NCBI GenBank assembly: GCA_028274465.1
Contig: CM051456.1
Span: 92,552,753 to 92,616,752 of the forward strand
Length of the DNA: 64,000 nucleotides
Origin: Plantago ovata
Taxonomy: Eukaryota > Streptophyta > Magnoliopsida > Lamiales > Plantaginaceae
Direction: 5' to 3'
The notes under the pieces were generated by a model, which ran no database searches, was not told the DNA's origin, and saw only the letters and a program-made list of their open reading frames with translations. A program made the translations under genes and the position numbers. This document shows positions 43,658 to 55,281 of this stretch, one piece after another (position 1 is the stretch's first letter; each line of letters starts with the position of its first letter).

Positions 43658-46600
43658 ATGGTAGGACATAATTATGCCACTAGAAATAGGAGCTCTAATA
43701 ATTTGTCCGCAAGAGGAAGAGGAAGACCACCAGAAAGAGGAAGAGGTAGGTCAAGAGGAAGAGGTAGAGGAAACGGTGGAGTCAATAGAAATGTAAATGT
43801 AGGGGGAGGAAATTCACACAAGGATGGAGATACCGCAAGTTACTCAGCAACCAACTCAGTGGTCAATGAACAAGAAAGGGAGAGAAGATTGGTTGTACAA
43901 AGAGTAGAACTGAATAATTTGAAACACCGAAGGAGAATAACAGAAGAAGAGTTACGTCAACTCGAGGAGGCTAGGCGAAATCTTGTGCAAGAGAATTTGA
44001 TAAGGGATGCAAGACCCTTGGGAGCAAGTTTACCTAATGGGACAACATTGCAAGGATCCCAACCATTAAACCCACAAGCGCCTCCCTTTTACCCCGGCTC
44101 AACAGTGGGATTAGTTACGATAGCTATCCCAGTACAGGACACACAAGCCCAAGAAAGAAATTTCGTACTACCAAATGAGCATGTGTTAGACAATCGCGCA
44201 CTTTTTGGATTGACAAATGAGCATCTAAGTCGTCTTCACGACCTCTTTCAATTTGACTTAGGAGGCACAACAGAGATACCAACGAGCTTGTTAGGACGCC
44301 ACCTACCCAAGTAGCCACAACAAGAGAAACCATCCGACATGTTACTTTGCCATTGGAAACACAACCCATGAGGAGTGTGGTTGACCTAACCAACAACGAC
44401 CTCGTGAGCTCTCAGGATAACATCCGACATGTTAATTCACCCGTTCCAACGCGCCCGTTGAATTTGGAATTTAATGGGACCTCAAGTAGACTAGTTCAAG
44501 ATAGACTTACCTTTCCATTATGGGAGACAAGGACTACGCAAGATCAGACAGTAGGGACTACAAGGTCAGAGGACTTAAGACAAGTGATACAAAGGAGGGC
44601 AGAGGTTCACGCGGAAGGGACAAGAGCAATTCAGACATCAGGAATAAACACGACTCGGCAAATCCCAGCTCAGGATGCAATAGTTACTACTATACATCGG
44701 TCGCAGGAACAAGGTAGGGACACCCAAGCAAGAGGCAGTCAATCAAGGCTAGAGGTGGAAAAGCAATTGACACCAAAAGAGATAGCTAAAGAGCAAAGAG
44801 AGCTCCTTAAAAAGATGAACGACTTGAGTAAGCAAATCTCAACAAAAGAGAAGGAGAGTGTCCAAATCAAGAACCCTTTGAGTTTGGAGATTAGAAAGGA
44901 GCAAAAGAAGCCCGACAGTACTATACCATCATTAGAGCAATACTACGGAAAGTCTTGTCCCTATGGGTTCATAAGCAGATTCGAGAGTAGGATGAGGCTT
45001 ACGTACATAATGAGAACATGTGCGCCTTGACATTCCCAACTACCCTCTTTGATGATGCAATGGATGGTGGGAAAGGTTGGCACATGGGTCTATTAAGAGT
45101 TATGAACAACTAAAAAGCGAGTTTGTTCACAAGTTCGAGAGGATGAGGAAAATCAAGAAGCCGGCCACTGACCGCAAGAAGATCATTCAGGATCGCAAGA
45201 GAATGTACGTCACTTTCTCGTGAGGTTCAATGAGATAACTATGGAGGTTGAACCACATAGCGTCAAGCAAAGGGCAATATACTTGTATCAGAATACAACT
45301 AACCAAAGACTACGAGATGTGATAGCCACAAATGGACAAAATCTTGAAACAGATGAAGGTTTTGACGAGTTGTGCTCAGACTTCAAGAACTTTGAGAACT
45401 TCAGAGAAAATGTGCAAATCATAGCCGAATACAAAAAAGATAAGGAACCGGCAAAGCAAAACAATATTCAAAAGTCAGAAAGCAAGATCAAAGAGGTGGA
45501 AAGGATGGTAGAAACCATTTCCCAAGGGAGAGAACCCCACCAAGAAGATATGCATATTATACAGCTTTAAATCGACCAAGATCCGACATCTTGGCATCGA
45601 TAGTTGAGCGAAAGTTAAATATCAAATGGCCAAAGCCCATACAACCATCAGAGAGGTCTGAAAGTTCTAGATTTTATTGTAAGTTTCATAGAGGAAAAGG
45701 TCATGACACTGAAGATTGTATGTTCTTGAAAACTGAGATAGAGGGGTTGGTCAGAGATGGATATCTAAGAAAATTTGAAGCCAAGGAGGAACAATCAAGG
45801 CATGACCGAAGAGACCGACCGAGAAAAGAAAGAAAAGAAGAAGACAGAGGAGGGAGATATGAGGAGAAAAGGAAGAGCAGGGAACGAGATTATCAGAGAA
45901 GGAACAATGACAGACAAAAGGATGAAGAGGAAGATGATGATAACATGCCAAAATGTGGAGTCATAACCATATCAGGAGGACCGGCAGGGGGAGATACAAG
46001 GAAAGCAAGAGAAAAAACAGCTGGATACTTAAGAGAAATGGCTGATGCATATGGGCATCCATGTGTGAGAGCTTCAGCTGGAAATAAAATAACATTTGAT
46101 GACAGTGAGATCCCAACTCAGAGCCCCTATGATGGAGACACAGAAGAACCGGACGTACCTTTATTGATTTCGGCGGATATCGCATCTCATACAGTAAGGA
46201 AGGTACTTATTGATACGGGGAGCTCGGTCAATGTCATATTACTAAGAACGTTGAAAAGAATGAGAATTGATCTGAGAGAAATGGAAAAAGTGGGAAGTTC
46301 CTTGATTGGTTTTGGAGGTGAACAAATCTATCCATTGGGGAGAGTCTACCTGAAAGTATCCTTAGGTACAAAGCCACAAAGGGTGACAAGACATATCCCA
46401 TTCTTAGTAGTGGATATTGAATTCTCTTATCAAGTGGTACTAGGTAGACCAGCTCTTAGGGTCTTCCAAGCTGTGGCATCAACTCTACACAATAGAGTGA
46501 AGTTTCCTACACCAGCAGGAGTAGGACAAGAAGTTGGAAACATAATTCAAGCTTGGGAATCCTGTACGGTAAGAAGGAACTCACTTCCAAAAGAGGAGAT

Positions 46601-46667
46601 GAGAGACCGCAAGTTAAGAGATGAGAGGGAAATGTTTTTTATCAAAGAAGCGCCGACCAAGAAGTGA
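43658..46667 (+). pseudogene. gag: Tat-like gag and protease of E, frameshifted
   Basis: It starts at ATG 43658 (MVGHNYATRN) with an RGRGR-type arginine-glycine region. The frame breaks near 44310 (stop 44312-44314), resumes at 44347-45030, decays over 45031-45219, is open at 45220-45570, then a stop, then 45591-46667. Capsid-like motifs (FVHKFERMRK, FLVRFNEITMEVE) sit in the decayed part. The knuckle is CKFHRGKGHDTEDC near 45677-45720, followed by an Arg/Glu-rich linker. The protease active site D-T-G-S-S is at about 46213-46227, with VVLGRPAL near 46440. Confidence 0.85.
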
Positions 46668-46854
46668 AAGATAAGTCCGTCACTTACTAAGAGCCAAAAG
46701 AAGAGAGGTAGCTCGAAGGGCTAGAGAGGAGCTCCCAAAGGGAGAATTTCAACCAGAGTAGTATAAGGTCATTCCGGAAGAGCCCGTCGCTCCAACTCCA
46801 AAGAAGAGGTTCTTACAACAAAATAAAATACAACCCAAAGAGACAATCAGGGAA

Positions 46855-49800
46855 GTGCAAATCATAGATGGAGATCCCGAGAAGACAAGAAGGATTGGGA
46901 CAGAGATGGAGTGGGAAGTTGAGTGCAAGTTAATAGCATGTTTGAAGGAAAATTCGGATGTGTTCGCTTGGAGCACAAATGACTTGATAGGGATTGATCC
47001 ATTTGTTGTTGTACACAAGCTGAACATGGACCCAAAGATCACACATATAAGGCAGAAGAGAACTAACTTTGGACCAGAGCAAGAGGCAATTATCGCAGTG
47101 GAGGTAGAGAGATTGTTGAAAGCGGGACACATTGAGGAGGTACGATATTCAAATAGGGTTTGCAATGTGGTTCTAGTAGAGAAGCTAGGGACAGGGAAAT
47201 GGAGAATGTGTAATAACCTTACACGACTCAATAAATTTTTCCCAAAAGATCCCTACCCTTTGCCAAGGATAGTTCAATTGGTCGATTCAACAGCAGGATG
47301 CGCTCTATTGAGTTTTATGGATGCGTATCAAGGCTTTTACCAAATCAAAATGGCGAAAGAGGATATCCCAAAGACAACCTTCTTTGCTGCTGGAGGGGTT
47401 TACTGCTTCAAGGTCATGCCGTTTGGATTAAAAAATGCAGGAGCTACTTACCAAAGACTTGTGAACCAGATGTTCAAGGAAGAGCTGGGGAAAACAATGG
47501 AAGTCTATGTGGATGACATGCTCGTAAAGAGCAAGACAGATGTTGATCATATAGCTCATTTGAGCAAGTGTTTTTCTATCTTGAGAAAATATGGAATGAA
47601 ACTTGACCCCGCAAAATGCACTTTTGGGGTAAAAGGGGGAAAGTTCGTGGGTTATATGGTCACAAAAAGAGGAATATAAGCAAACCTAGAGAAGATCAAG
47701 GCAATACAAGATTTGCCGCACCCTACGACACATCATGAGGTATAACAGTTAGTAGGAAAGGTAATTGCTTTGAGTCGCTTCATCTCTCGGTCCGCAGAAA
47801 AGAACCTCCCATTCTTTAGAGTTTTGAGAAAACCGGAGAAAGAGAAAAAGGACAAGGCAAGTTTCGTATGGAACGAGGAGTGTAGACAAGCCTTAGAAGA
47901 CTTGAAGAGTTACCTTCAATCTCCACCTCTGTTGTCCAAACCAGTGGATGGAGAGCCACTCTACTTGTACTTGGCATATGCACATGAAGCAATAAGCTCA
48001 GTTTTGGTAAGAATTCAAGGGGTTGATTGCCTCCCGATTTACTATGTGAGTAAAGCTTTAGCACCCGCGGAAACAAGGTACTTGTACATGGAAAAGTTAG
48101 CATACGCTTTACTCCATACCTCAAGAAAATTGAAGCCTTACTTTAGAGCTCACAAGGTAATTGTGTTAACTCATGAGCCCTTAAAGCAAGTGCTAGGGAA
48201 GCCAGAACATTCGGGAAGATTAGCAAAATTGGCAATTGAATTGAGTGAACATGAAATAGACTTTCAAGCTCCGTCAGCTAAGAAAGCACAAGTAATTGCA
48301 GATTTCATAGTAGAATTCCCAACCCGATCCACTCCCATTACCATGGAAGAGGAAGAGAGCAAAATAGCATCCGTCATGACTTTGGAAGAGGCTCAAGACC
48401 CACCGCCTAAAGAAAGAGAAGAGGAAATCCCCGTAGGAAAGATGGATGAGGAGAAAAGAGGAGATAGGGAATATTGGGAAATGAAAGTTGATGGTTCTTC
48501 ACTATCGACCATGGGAGTAACAGGAGTGTATTTGGAAGGACCAAGAGGGGCGGAGTTGGAATTCGCAATATCTCTACCATTCAAAGTGACGAACAATGAG
48601 GCAGAGTACGAAGCCCTTCTAAATGGGATCAAAATAGCCAAAGCACTGGGGGTGGAATACTTAGAAGCATACACGGACTCGCAATTAGTGGAGTATCAAT
48701 ATCGGGGACAGTTTGAAGCCACACACCCAAGCATGAGAAGTTATCTGGCCATGTTGAAAGAAGAAGCAGAAGAGTTCAAAGAGTTCCATTTAAGCTTGAT
48801 ACCAAGAAGAGAAAATGATAAAGTGGATGTGCTAACAAAATATGCATCAACCTCAGGAGCAATAGAGACAAGGAGGATAATGTTGATCGAGCAAACTAAG
48901 TCGTCCGTCACGGTTGAAGAACAGAGTGTCTTAAGTATCAAAGAAGATGAGAATTGGATGCAAGATATAAGAAGGTGCCTCACTAAGGAAGAACTTCCAA
49001 GTGATAGGGTGCAAGCTAGAAGAGTGATGAGCCAGTCTCTGAGATACTTAATGATTGGCAATGACATGTATAGAAGGTCATTTGCGGGCAGTCACTTAAG
49101 ATGTTTGACGATTTTAGAAGCAAAGCAGGTACTAGCAGAAGTGCATGAGGGAAGTTGTGGAAATCACTCCGGCGGAAGGTAATTAGCTCAAAAGGTTTTA
49201 AGGCAAGGATATTATTGGCCGAGGATTATCGCATATGCCAAGGCTTGCACCGAGTGCCAGAAATATGTTAAGCAAAGCACAAAGCCAACTAGAGAGCTCA
49301 AGCCAACTAACATCACGTGCCCTTTTGATAAATGGGGCATAGACATAGTAGGACCGTTTCCGAAAGGAACAGGGCAAAAGAAGTTCCTACTTGTAGCGGT
49401 TGAGTATTTTTCCAAATGGGTTGAGGCGGAGGAAGTATTCACGATTTCAGAAAATAAGGTGCTAGACTTCATATGGAAAAACATAGTATGTCGATTCAGA
49501 CTACCAAGAGTCATAGTCTCAGACAACGGCACACAATTCTCAGGAAAGAAGCTCAAGGAGTGGTGTAAAAATATGAAGATAGAACAAAGGTTCACATCAG
49601 TATATTACCCACAATCGAATGGTCAAGTGGAGAGAACCAACCGAAATTTGGTGGAGCTAATAGAGAAGAGACTGAAGGCATGCCAAGGAGATTGGGTAGA
49701 TGGACTAGATGGAGTCCTTTGGGCATACATGACTACTTCAAAAACTTCAACTCAAGAAACACCATTCCACTTGGTCTACGGATCAGAGGTTGTAATCCCG

Positions 49801-50169
49801 GCAGAAGCAGTTGTAGAGACTCTAAGAATTCAAGGTTATGAACCCGGAGATAATCATGACGCCAGAATGCTGGACTTAGATACACTGGAAGAGGTAAGGA
49901 GCACAGCCTTAGCAAGGATCATAAATTATCAAGTCAGAGTGGCGAGGAGCTACAACAAGAATGTGAAGAACAGGGAACTTCAAGTAGGAGACTTGGTGCT
50001 GAGGAAAGCAACACAGCAAGATGGAGTGGGCAAGTTTGAGCCAAAATGGATAGGGTCGTACAAAATAACAAAGGTAAAAACAAATGGCAGCTACGAGCTA
50101 GGAGATGAAGAAGACAAAGGATGGAAGAGACCTTGGAACATCAAGAACCTAAGGAAATTCTACACTTAG
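46855..50169 (+). pseudogene. pol: Tat-like pol of E: RT, RNase H, archaeal-type RNase H, integrase
   Basis: One frame throughout with three nonsense codons: TAA 47677-47679, TAA 47743-47745 and TAA 49180-49182. RT: KWRMCNNLTRLN, FMDAYQGFYQI, PFGLKNAGATYQRL and the YVDDMLVKS catalytic box near 47506-47532. The original RNase H follows (AYAHEAISSVL to KVIVLTHEPL). A second RNase H starts MKVDGSS near 48483, with E in NEAEYEALL, D in YTDSQL and D in DKVDVLTKYA. The integrase has H..H..C..C (HEGSCGNHSGG, CTECQK) and catalytic residues in WGIDIVGP, VSDNGTQF and GQVERTNR, then a chromodomain-less C-terminal tail (WIGSYKITKVKTNGSYEL). It ends at 50169. Confidence 0.93.
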
Positions 50170-51557
50170 GAATGTGAGAGCAGAAAGGGGAGAGTAGAAG
50201 ACCACCTAGGAACTTTGTTATCTTTATTTTGATTTCTTTTTTGAACTTTCATTTGTCTAAAGTAAGTTGTAATGATTTCCGTCAAATCTATTGGCAGCTA
50301 CTTATGAAAAATTCAGTATTATGTAAGATTATTGAAGCTTTAACATTTAAGATTTCCGTCAAATCCGTATGAAGATATTTCATCTGGCAATAATGAGCAA
50401 GAAAGAAATATAAAGATCATAACAGAAGTTCAAAGGAAGGAAAAGAGAAAAGGTAAGAAAGAGGAGGGATAAAGATCTATTGAGTTAATGAATAAACAAG
50501 CAGAAGATCAATTACAAAAAACTTTTCACCGAGAAATTTTTTTGGGTCTAAACTTATTAAAATAAGTACCGTTGAAGCTTCGCATATTTTACGTCAAAAG
50601 AGCGTCGGATAGGAAAGACGGGTAGGATCGAAAATTTTCACCGGGAAAATTTTTGAGTCTTAACTTATTAAAATAAGTACCGTGGAAGCTTCATTTTACG
50701 ACAAAAGAGCGTCGGATAGGAGAGACAGGTAGGACCGAAATTTTTTTGGGGTCTTAACTTATTAGAATAAGTACCGTGGAAGCTTCGCATATTTTACGAA
50801 AAAAGGGCGTCGGATAGGAGAGACGGGTAGGACCGAAAATTTTCACCGGGAAAATTTTTGGGGTCTTAACTTATTAAAATAAGTACCGTGGAAGTTTCGC
50901 ATATTTTACGTCAAAAGAAGCGTCGGATAGGAGAGATGGAAAGGATCGAATTTTTTTTTTTCACTGAAAATTCACAGAAAGTTTTTAGGTCTCAATTTAT
51001 TAAAATAAGGGCAAATACAAGGTTCAAATATTTTACGACAAAATAAGCGTCTGATAAAGGAGAGTCGGAATTTGATTCGTACGGCTTTTCTGGATAAAGT
51101 TCCGTACCTCTGGGACATGGCCAAATGTAAAAGAATTGAAACAAGTTTGAATTTAGTAGAAGCAAGAACACAGAGAGTCGAAATTTGATTCGAGCGGCTT
51201 TTCTGGATAAAGTTCCGCACCTCTGGGACTTGGCCAATTGAGAAAGAAGTGAAATGAGTTTGAATTCAAAACAAGATCCGGAAGTTATTAATGTAGAGTA
51301 CCGGAATAAGTGAAGATCCGAATGATGTTGTCAAATTAAAAGGCGACCGAACATTAAGCATAAAGTTCCGAGAGAAATACAAATGAATTTTCAAACGAAT
51401 TCATAGAAGTTAGATATTATTGAAACTTAAAAAGATATTCAAATTACAGTTTCAAGGAGGCATACCCCTGGGAGTTAATTATTATCCGAAGCTTAATAAG
51501 ATTTAGATATTCAAGTTACAGATTCATCGGGGCATACCCCGGTTTGAAAGAGAGTTC
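50170..51557 (+). repeat. 3' non-coding region of E with two tandem repeats
   Basis: About five units of 95-126 bp lie at 50523-51070, anchored by TAACTTATTAAAATAAGTACC-like cores at about 50550, 50661, 50756, 50867 and 50993. Each core contains the inverted repeat ACTTATT/AATAAGT and is followed by GTCGGATAGGAGAGA. A different two-copy repeat (CTGGATAAAGTTCCG core) starts at 51061 and 51174, 113 bp apart. The rest is AT-rich, with two CATACCCC motifs near 51460-51540. No gene is visible. Confidence 0.85.
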
Positions 51558-51650
51558 CTAATCTTCGCGGGCTCGGGACTGGGAAAACTCAGAGGATTCA
51601 TCATTCTCATCAACTTGGTCCAGGGCATCTTCCTCCATAGCTTCTCGCGC

Positions 51651-52009
51651 CATCCGCGCCATTTCTTCCGCCTCTGCAGCTTCCGTAGCAGCTCGAGCCA
51701 GTTGCTCCAGATGCAATTTCCAGCTTAACCAAGGCAAGGGAGCATACGGATCCTTGTTCAGTTCAGTGACAACCGGAAATGGAGGAATATAAAAATTATT
51801 CTTAAAAGAACTCTCAACATTTCCGGCAGCCCAACATCCGTGCCATTTCTTCCGCCTCTACAGCAGCTCGAACCAGTTGCTCAAGATGCAATTTCCAGCT
51901 TAACCAAGGCAAGGGAGCATACGGATCCTTGTTCAGTTCAGTGACAACCGAAAATGGAGGAATATAAAAATTCTTCTTAAAAGAACTCTCAACATTTCCA
52001 ACAGCCCAA
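51651..52009 (-). repeat. Tandem duplication of about 180 bp within the antisense gene
   Basis: Copies at 51651-51834 and 51835-52009 are nearly identical; the second lacks nine bases (CTTCCGTAG). The junction shifts the reading frame and stops the minus-strand ORF at 51814. Confidence 0.92.
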
Positions 52010-52842
52010 TTCTCAGGATCTGCCTCGCGCCTCCGGATCTCCTCCTTTTCCCGTGCCTCTTCCCAATCTTTGCATAAGGTTTTAACCTCATCAAAGAGGC
52101 TATAGTCCGCAGGACAGCCAATCACCGGATATGGGAGATGCAACCAAGCGCGGTTCTCCTTCTCATACTTGTCAAAAGGCATGAGGTACCAGTACCGGAA
52201 AATATCAGGAACGAACCCGGGTAGGCGAGGCTCTTGATTGGAGAACTTTAGGTCATTACCTTCCGAGGCCACCAGACTTACAAATTCATCTTTGCCAAGC
52301 TCGTCATTGTCGATGGTCGGAATTTAAGGATCCTCTTCACCATCCGGACCTTTAAATATATCGAGCTTATTGGCTTCCCAATCAAGATCGGCCGGAACAA
52401 GTCCCGCAGCTTCAAGTTGTCCAAGGCAGGCACTGAATCCGTCTACTCGAGCCTTATCATAACCCATGTCCTTTGCATACTTGAATGAGATACTCTTAAG
52501 AAAATCTTGAACAATGTCTTTCCGGGAGCCCACAAATCCGATCATCAAAGCATGATGGAAATGCTCGAGCATATTCATACAACAAGTGTACCTCTCTTGC
52601 TGATCACTGATCAAGGCTAAGCATCCCTCCACCTCCTTCTTCTGGGCCTCATAGGCGGACTGTAGGAGTTTGGAACTCTCTAGTACCTGGTTCCGAAGCT
52701 CCAACACTTCGCTTTCAAGAAGCGCCATCTTCAACAGTTTAGCTTCGGCCTCTTGTAGGTGGGATTGGACCTCGGAAAGTTTTTCCGAAAGGGCAATCCT
52801 CTCGAGCTCAGATGCATGGAGGTTTCTCTCCAAAGTAGATTT

Positions 52843-52967
52843 CTGGTTTTGAGCAGCAACGGAAATACCTCGCACGGCCAGGCCAAGATGCAGAAAAACA
52901 TAGTTAAGAAAGAGATAAAGAAGGTACAAAATTAAAAGAAAAGACAACAGAAAGAACGGAGTTTTAC
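52843..52967 (-). other. Candidate intron in antisense gene of E
   Basis: GT at 52967-52966 and AG at 52844-52843 on the minus strand. Without removal, both flanking frames hit stops; with removal they join in phase. Confidence 0.5.
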
Positions 52968-53602
52968 CTGAGAAAAGGACTCTTCCAACATGCGGATGCG
53001 CTCAGGCTCATGAAGAGAAGCGATACGGACGATTTCAGTCTCGTAATCAAACTTTTCTTCATATGCATAGACGACCGGACCACTACCCCTCCGCTTCTTG
53101 GATTTTACAGGGGCCTCAATAACTTGCTTATTTTTCCTGGAGGGGTCAACAACAGGAGCAGTAGAGGTACCGGTTTCGGACTTGGAAGACTTGAAAGCAT
53201 CTCCCATAAGTTTCTTTGGGGGAGCAACTATTGAAGAAGCCGGAAGAGGGTTAGGCGGAGCAACAGTGGAAGAACTAGGAGCAACAATTTCTGCACCAGC
53301 AGGTTCCGGATCTTCAGTCGGCTGGTCAATTTCCATGACCTCGACGTCCGGAGCATTTTTGGCCTTAGTCTTCCTCTGCTGTTTGGGTGTTTGTTTCTTC
53401 TCAATCTTTTCCTTCTTCTTCTCGTTCTTCCTTTCATCCGAACGCCTCTTGGCTTCTTCCGGAGTCAAACCTTTCCGGCTGGACTCCATCTCCTGAGCCG
53501 GAAATTTCTCGCGCTTGCACCGCTCCTCTTCTTTCCTCCACTTAACTCCATCCTTCGGATGTTCTTGAGGAAAGACAGTTAGTTGGTTGGTTGTTCCTTT
53601 TT

Positions 53603-55169
53603 TGTTAGGAAACTTGTAATTTTGATGAGCAATTAACCATGCTAAATTAAGGAAAGTCCAGTAACTAGTACTCTTAAGGTCCATAGGAAATTAGAATTTT
53701 AAGGACATTTTAAAAGAGGAACGTTTGCTGAAGACTTAGATTAGGTACTAGTTAGGTACTTTAAATCGTTTATGATGTATCTTGTTTTCTGAAAAGAAAA
53801 ACAACCTATTGAAGCATTTGCCGATGATGTACTTTGTTTATACAAACAAACTATTGAAGCATTAGAACCGTTCAGAAACTTGAAGAATTCGAAGACTGAA
53901 GACTAAAGAAGATTTCTGAAGATGGTATCTACAAAGGCACATGTTGCTCAGAAAGTGGAAACTTCAGCAACAGCTTGCATAAGTGAAAATCTAAATGACA
54001 GAGTAGGTTGTGCTTTCTCAAATTGAGACTGACCACTTGCTGAAATACATATGTGACCTCCTTGCTGAAAGTACTTGCATTTGCGCTCCAACGTTCATAT
54101 TTGAATTTCATTCAAATGAACATTAAATGCAAAGTAAGCACGCGAAGAACATGAAGACTAGAAGACAAATAAAGGACGCTGCTGAAAGTACAAAAGCAAG
54201 ATAGTGACATCTTAAGGAACAAAGCCTTAGAGTTTGAAATTCAAACGGCTCCCTTGATTCACCATAAATAGAGGTCATCCGGCAAAGAATTGAAGTGTGT
54301 CAACAACGTGATCAAACTCTCACTTGTGCTTAAACACTCATACCCTTCTATACTCTTTACTGCCATTGATCCGTTACAAGACTTAAAGCTTGAAAAAGCT
54401 ACTTGTGAAGAAGTAGAACATTCACGGCTAAGAAATTAGTTAAGTGTTCTTTCTTTCGAACAAGAACAAGTCTTGACACCAGAAACAATCAAACTTGTTT
54501 ACTGCAAAGTATTCAAAGTTTTGTTTCTTAGATTACTTATTGTAGCTGAATAAGTTATAATCAAGTTATCTCATCCCAAACCTCTCTAACTGAAAAACAC
54601 CCTTTCAGGCGTGAAATCCAGGGGGAACTTAATCAAGCATAGTGTTGCTGATTATAAGTCCCAAGTTTGGTGGAGAACAAGGTTTCGTTCTCTAGTTAGG
54701 TTGGAAACGAAGCAAGTGTGCTTTGGTTTCTGTCGAATCGCTCTAGATAGGTGTTGTAAGGAACCTCAAACTTATCTTAGTGGATTCAGTCCTAGAAAGG
54801 ACAAAGTGGATTAGTTGAGAGATTACGCCACTCTCAGATACCACTATAAAAGTGTTTGTGTGATTTACTTTACTGCATTTAGTTTTCAGCAAAGCATATC
54901 TATCTGTACACTTTCACTCTGTTCAGTTGCTGAAACTATCACTTACTGATAAAGCACTTATTGTACAAAGACTTCCGCTCTCTGAATTTAAGTATCCGTA
55001 AAACTCGTTACTGAAAAGTAACTAGTACTTGCTGAGAAAGTTAAGTATCAGCAAACTCATTACGGAAAAGTATTAAGCCACTGCTGAGAAAGTTTTTAAA
55101 CGACGAAAGTTTGAAAAGACTATTCACCCCCACCCTCTAGTCTTTTCTTGTTGTTTAAAGGGACCAACA
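53603..55169 (+). repeat. 5' LTR of F
   Basis: 1567 bp, same ends as 31773-33341. TATA box CATAAATAG at about 54263-54271. Confidence 0.95.
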
Positions 55170-55171
55170 AG

Positions 55172-55183
55172 TGGTATCAGAGC
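55172..55183 (+). other. Primer binding site of F
   Basis: TGGTATCAGAGC, two bases after the LTR, as in A. Confidence 0.92.
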
Positions 55184-55281
55184 TGGAGGTTCTTTAACCT
55201 TCAGCACTGAACCTAGATCCCCTTAGGTGCTTTCCGTAAATCACTCTCACTTGATCAGTTTGGTAGTCTTTTGCTGTGAGG

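Larger units (their letters stand above)
43250..53602 (+). mobile_element. Tat-like Ty3/gypsy element E (truncated at both ends in the window)
   Basis: A fragment of LTR ending ACCCTTACA, a primer site, gag, protease, RT, RNase H, a second archaeal-type RNase H, integrase, a long tandem-repeat 3' region, and a minus-strand gene. Dual RNase H plus an extra gene between pol and the 3' LTR is characteristic of the Tat clade. The left end abuts D and the right end is cut by F. The 3' LTR is not in the window. Confidence 0.88.
51558..53602 (-). pseudogene. Antisense accessory gene of Tat-like E (C-terminal part), spliced, broken
   Basis: A minus-strand gene cut at its 5' side by F (53602/53603). 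Exon A is rich in Lys/Arg (SDERKNEKKKEK, KKQTPKQQRK) and then Pro/Ala/Ser-rich. A donor CTCAG|GTAAAA at 52968/52967 and an acceptor AACCAG|AAATCT at 52843/52842 define a 125-nt phase-0 intron. Exon B is a heptad-type coiled coil (ERIALSEKLSEVQSHLQEAE) with a conserved tail. A TAA at 52326-52324 and the 180-bp duplication at 51651-52009 truncate it; the ancestral end appears to be the TAG at 51560-51558. Antisense genes of this position and make-up occur in Tat elements, often with a Transposase_28-type N-terminus, which would lie beyond F. Function unknown. Confidence 0.65.
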
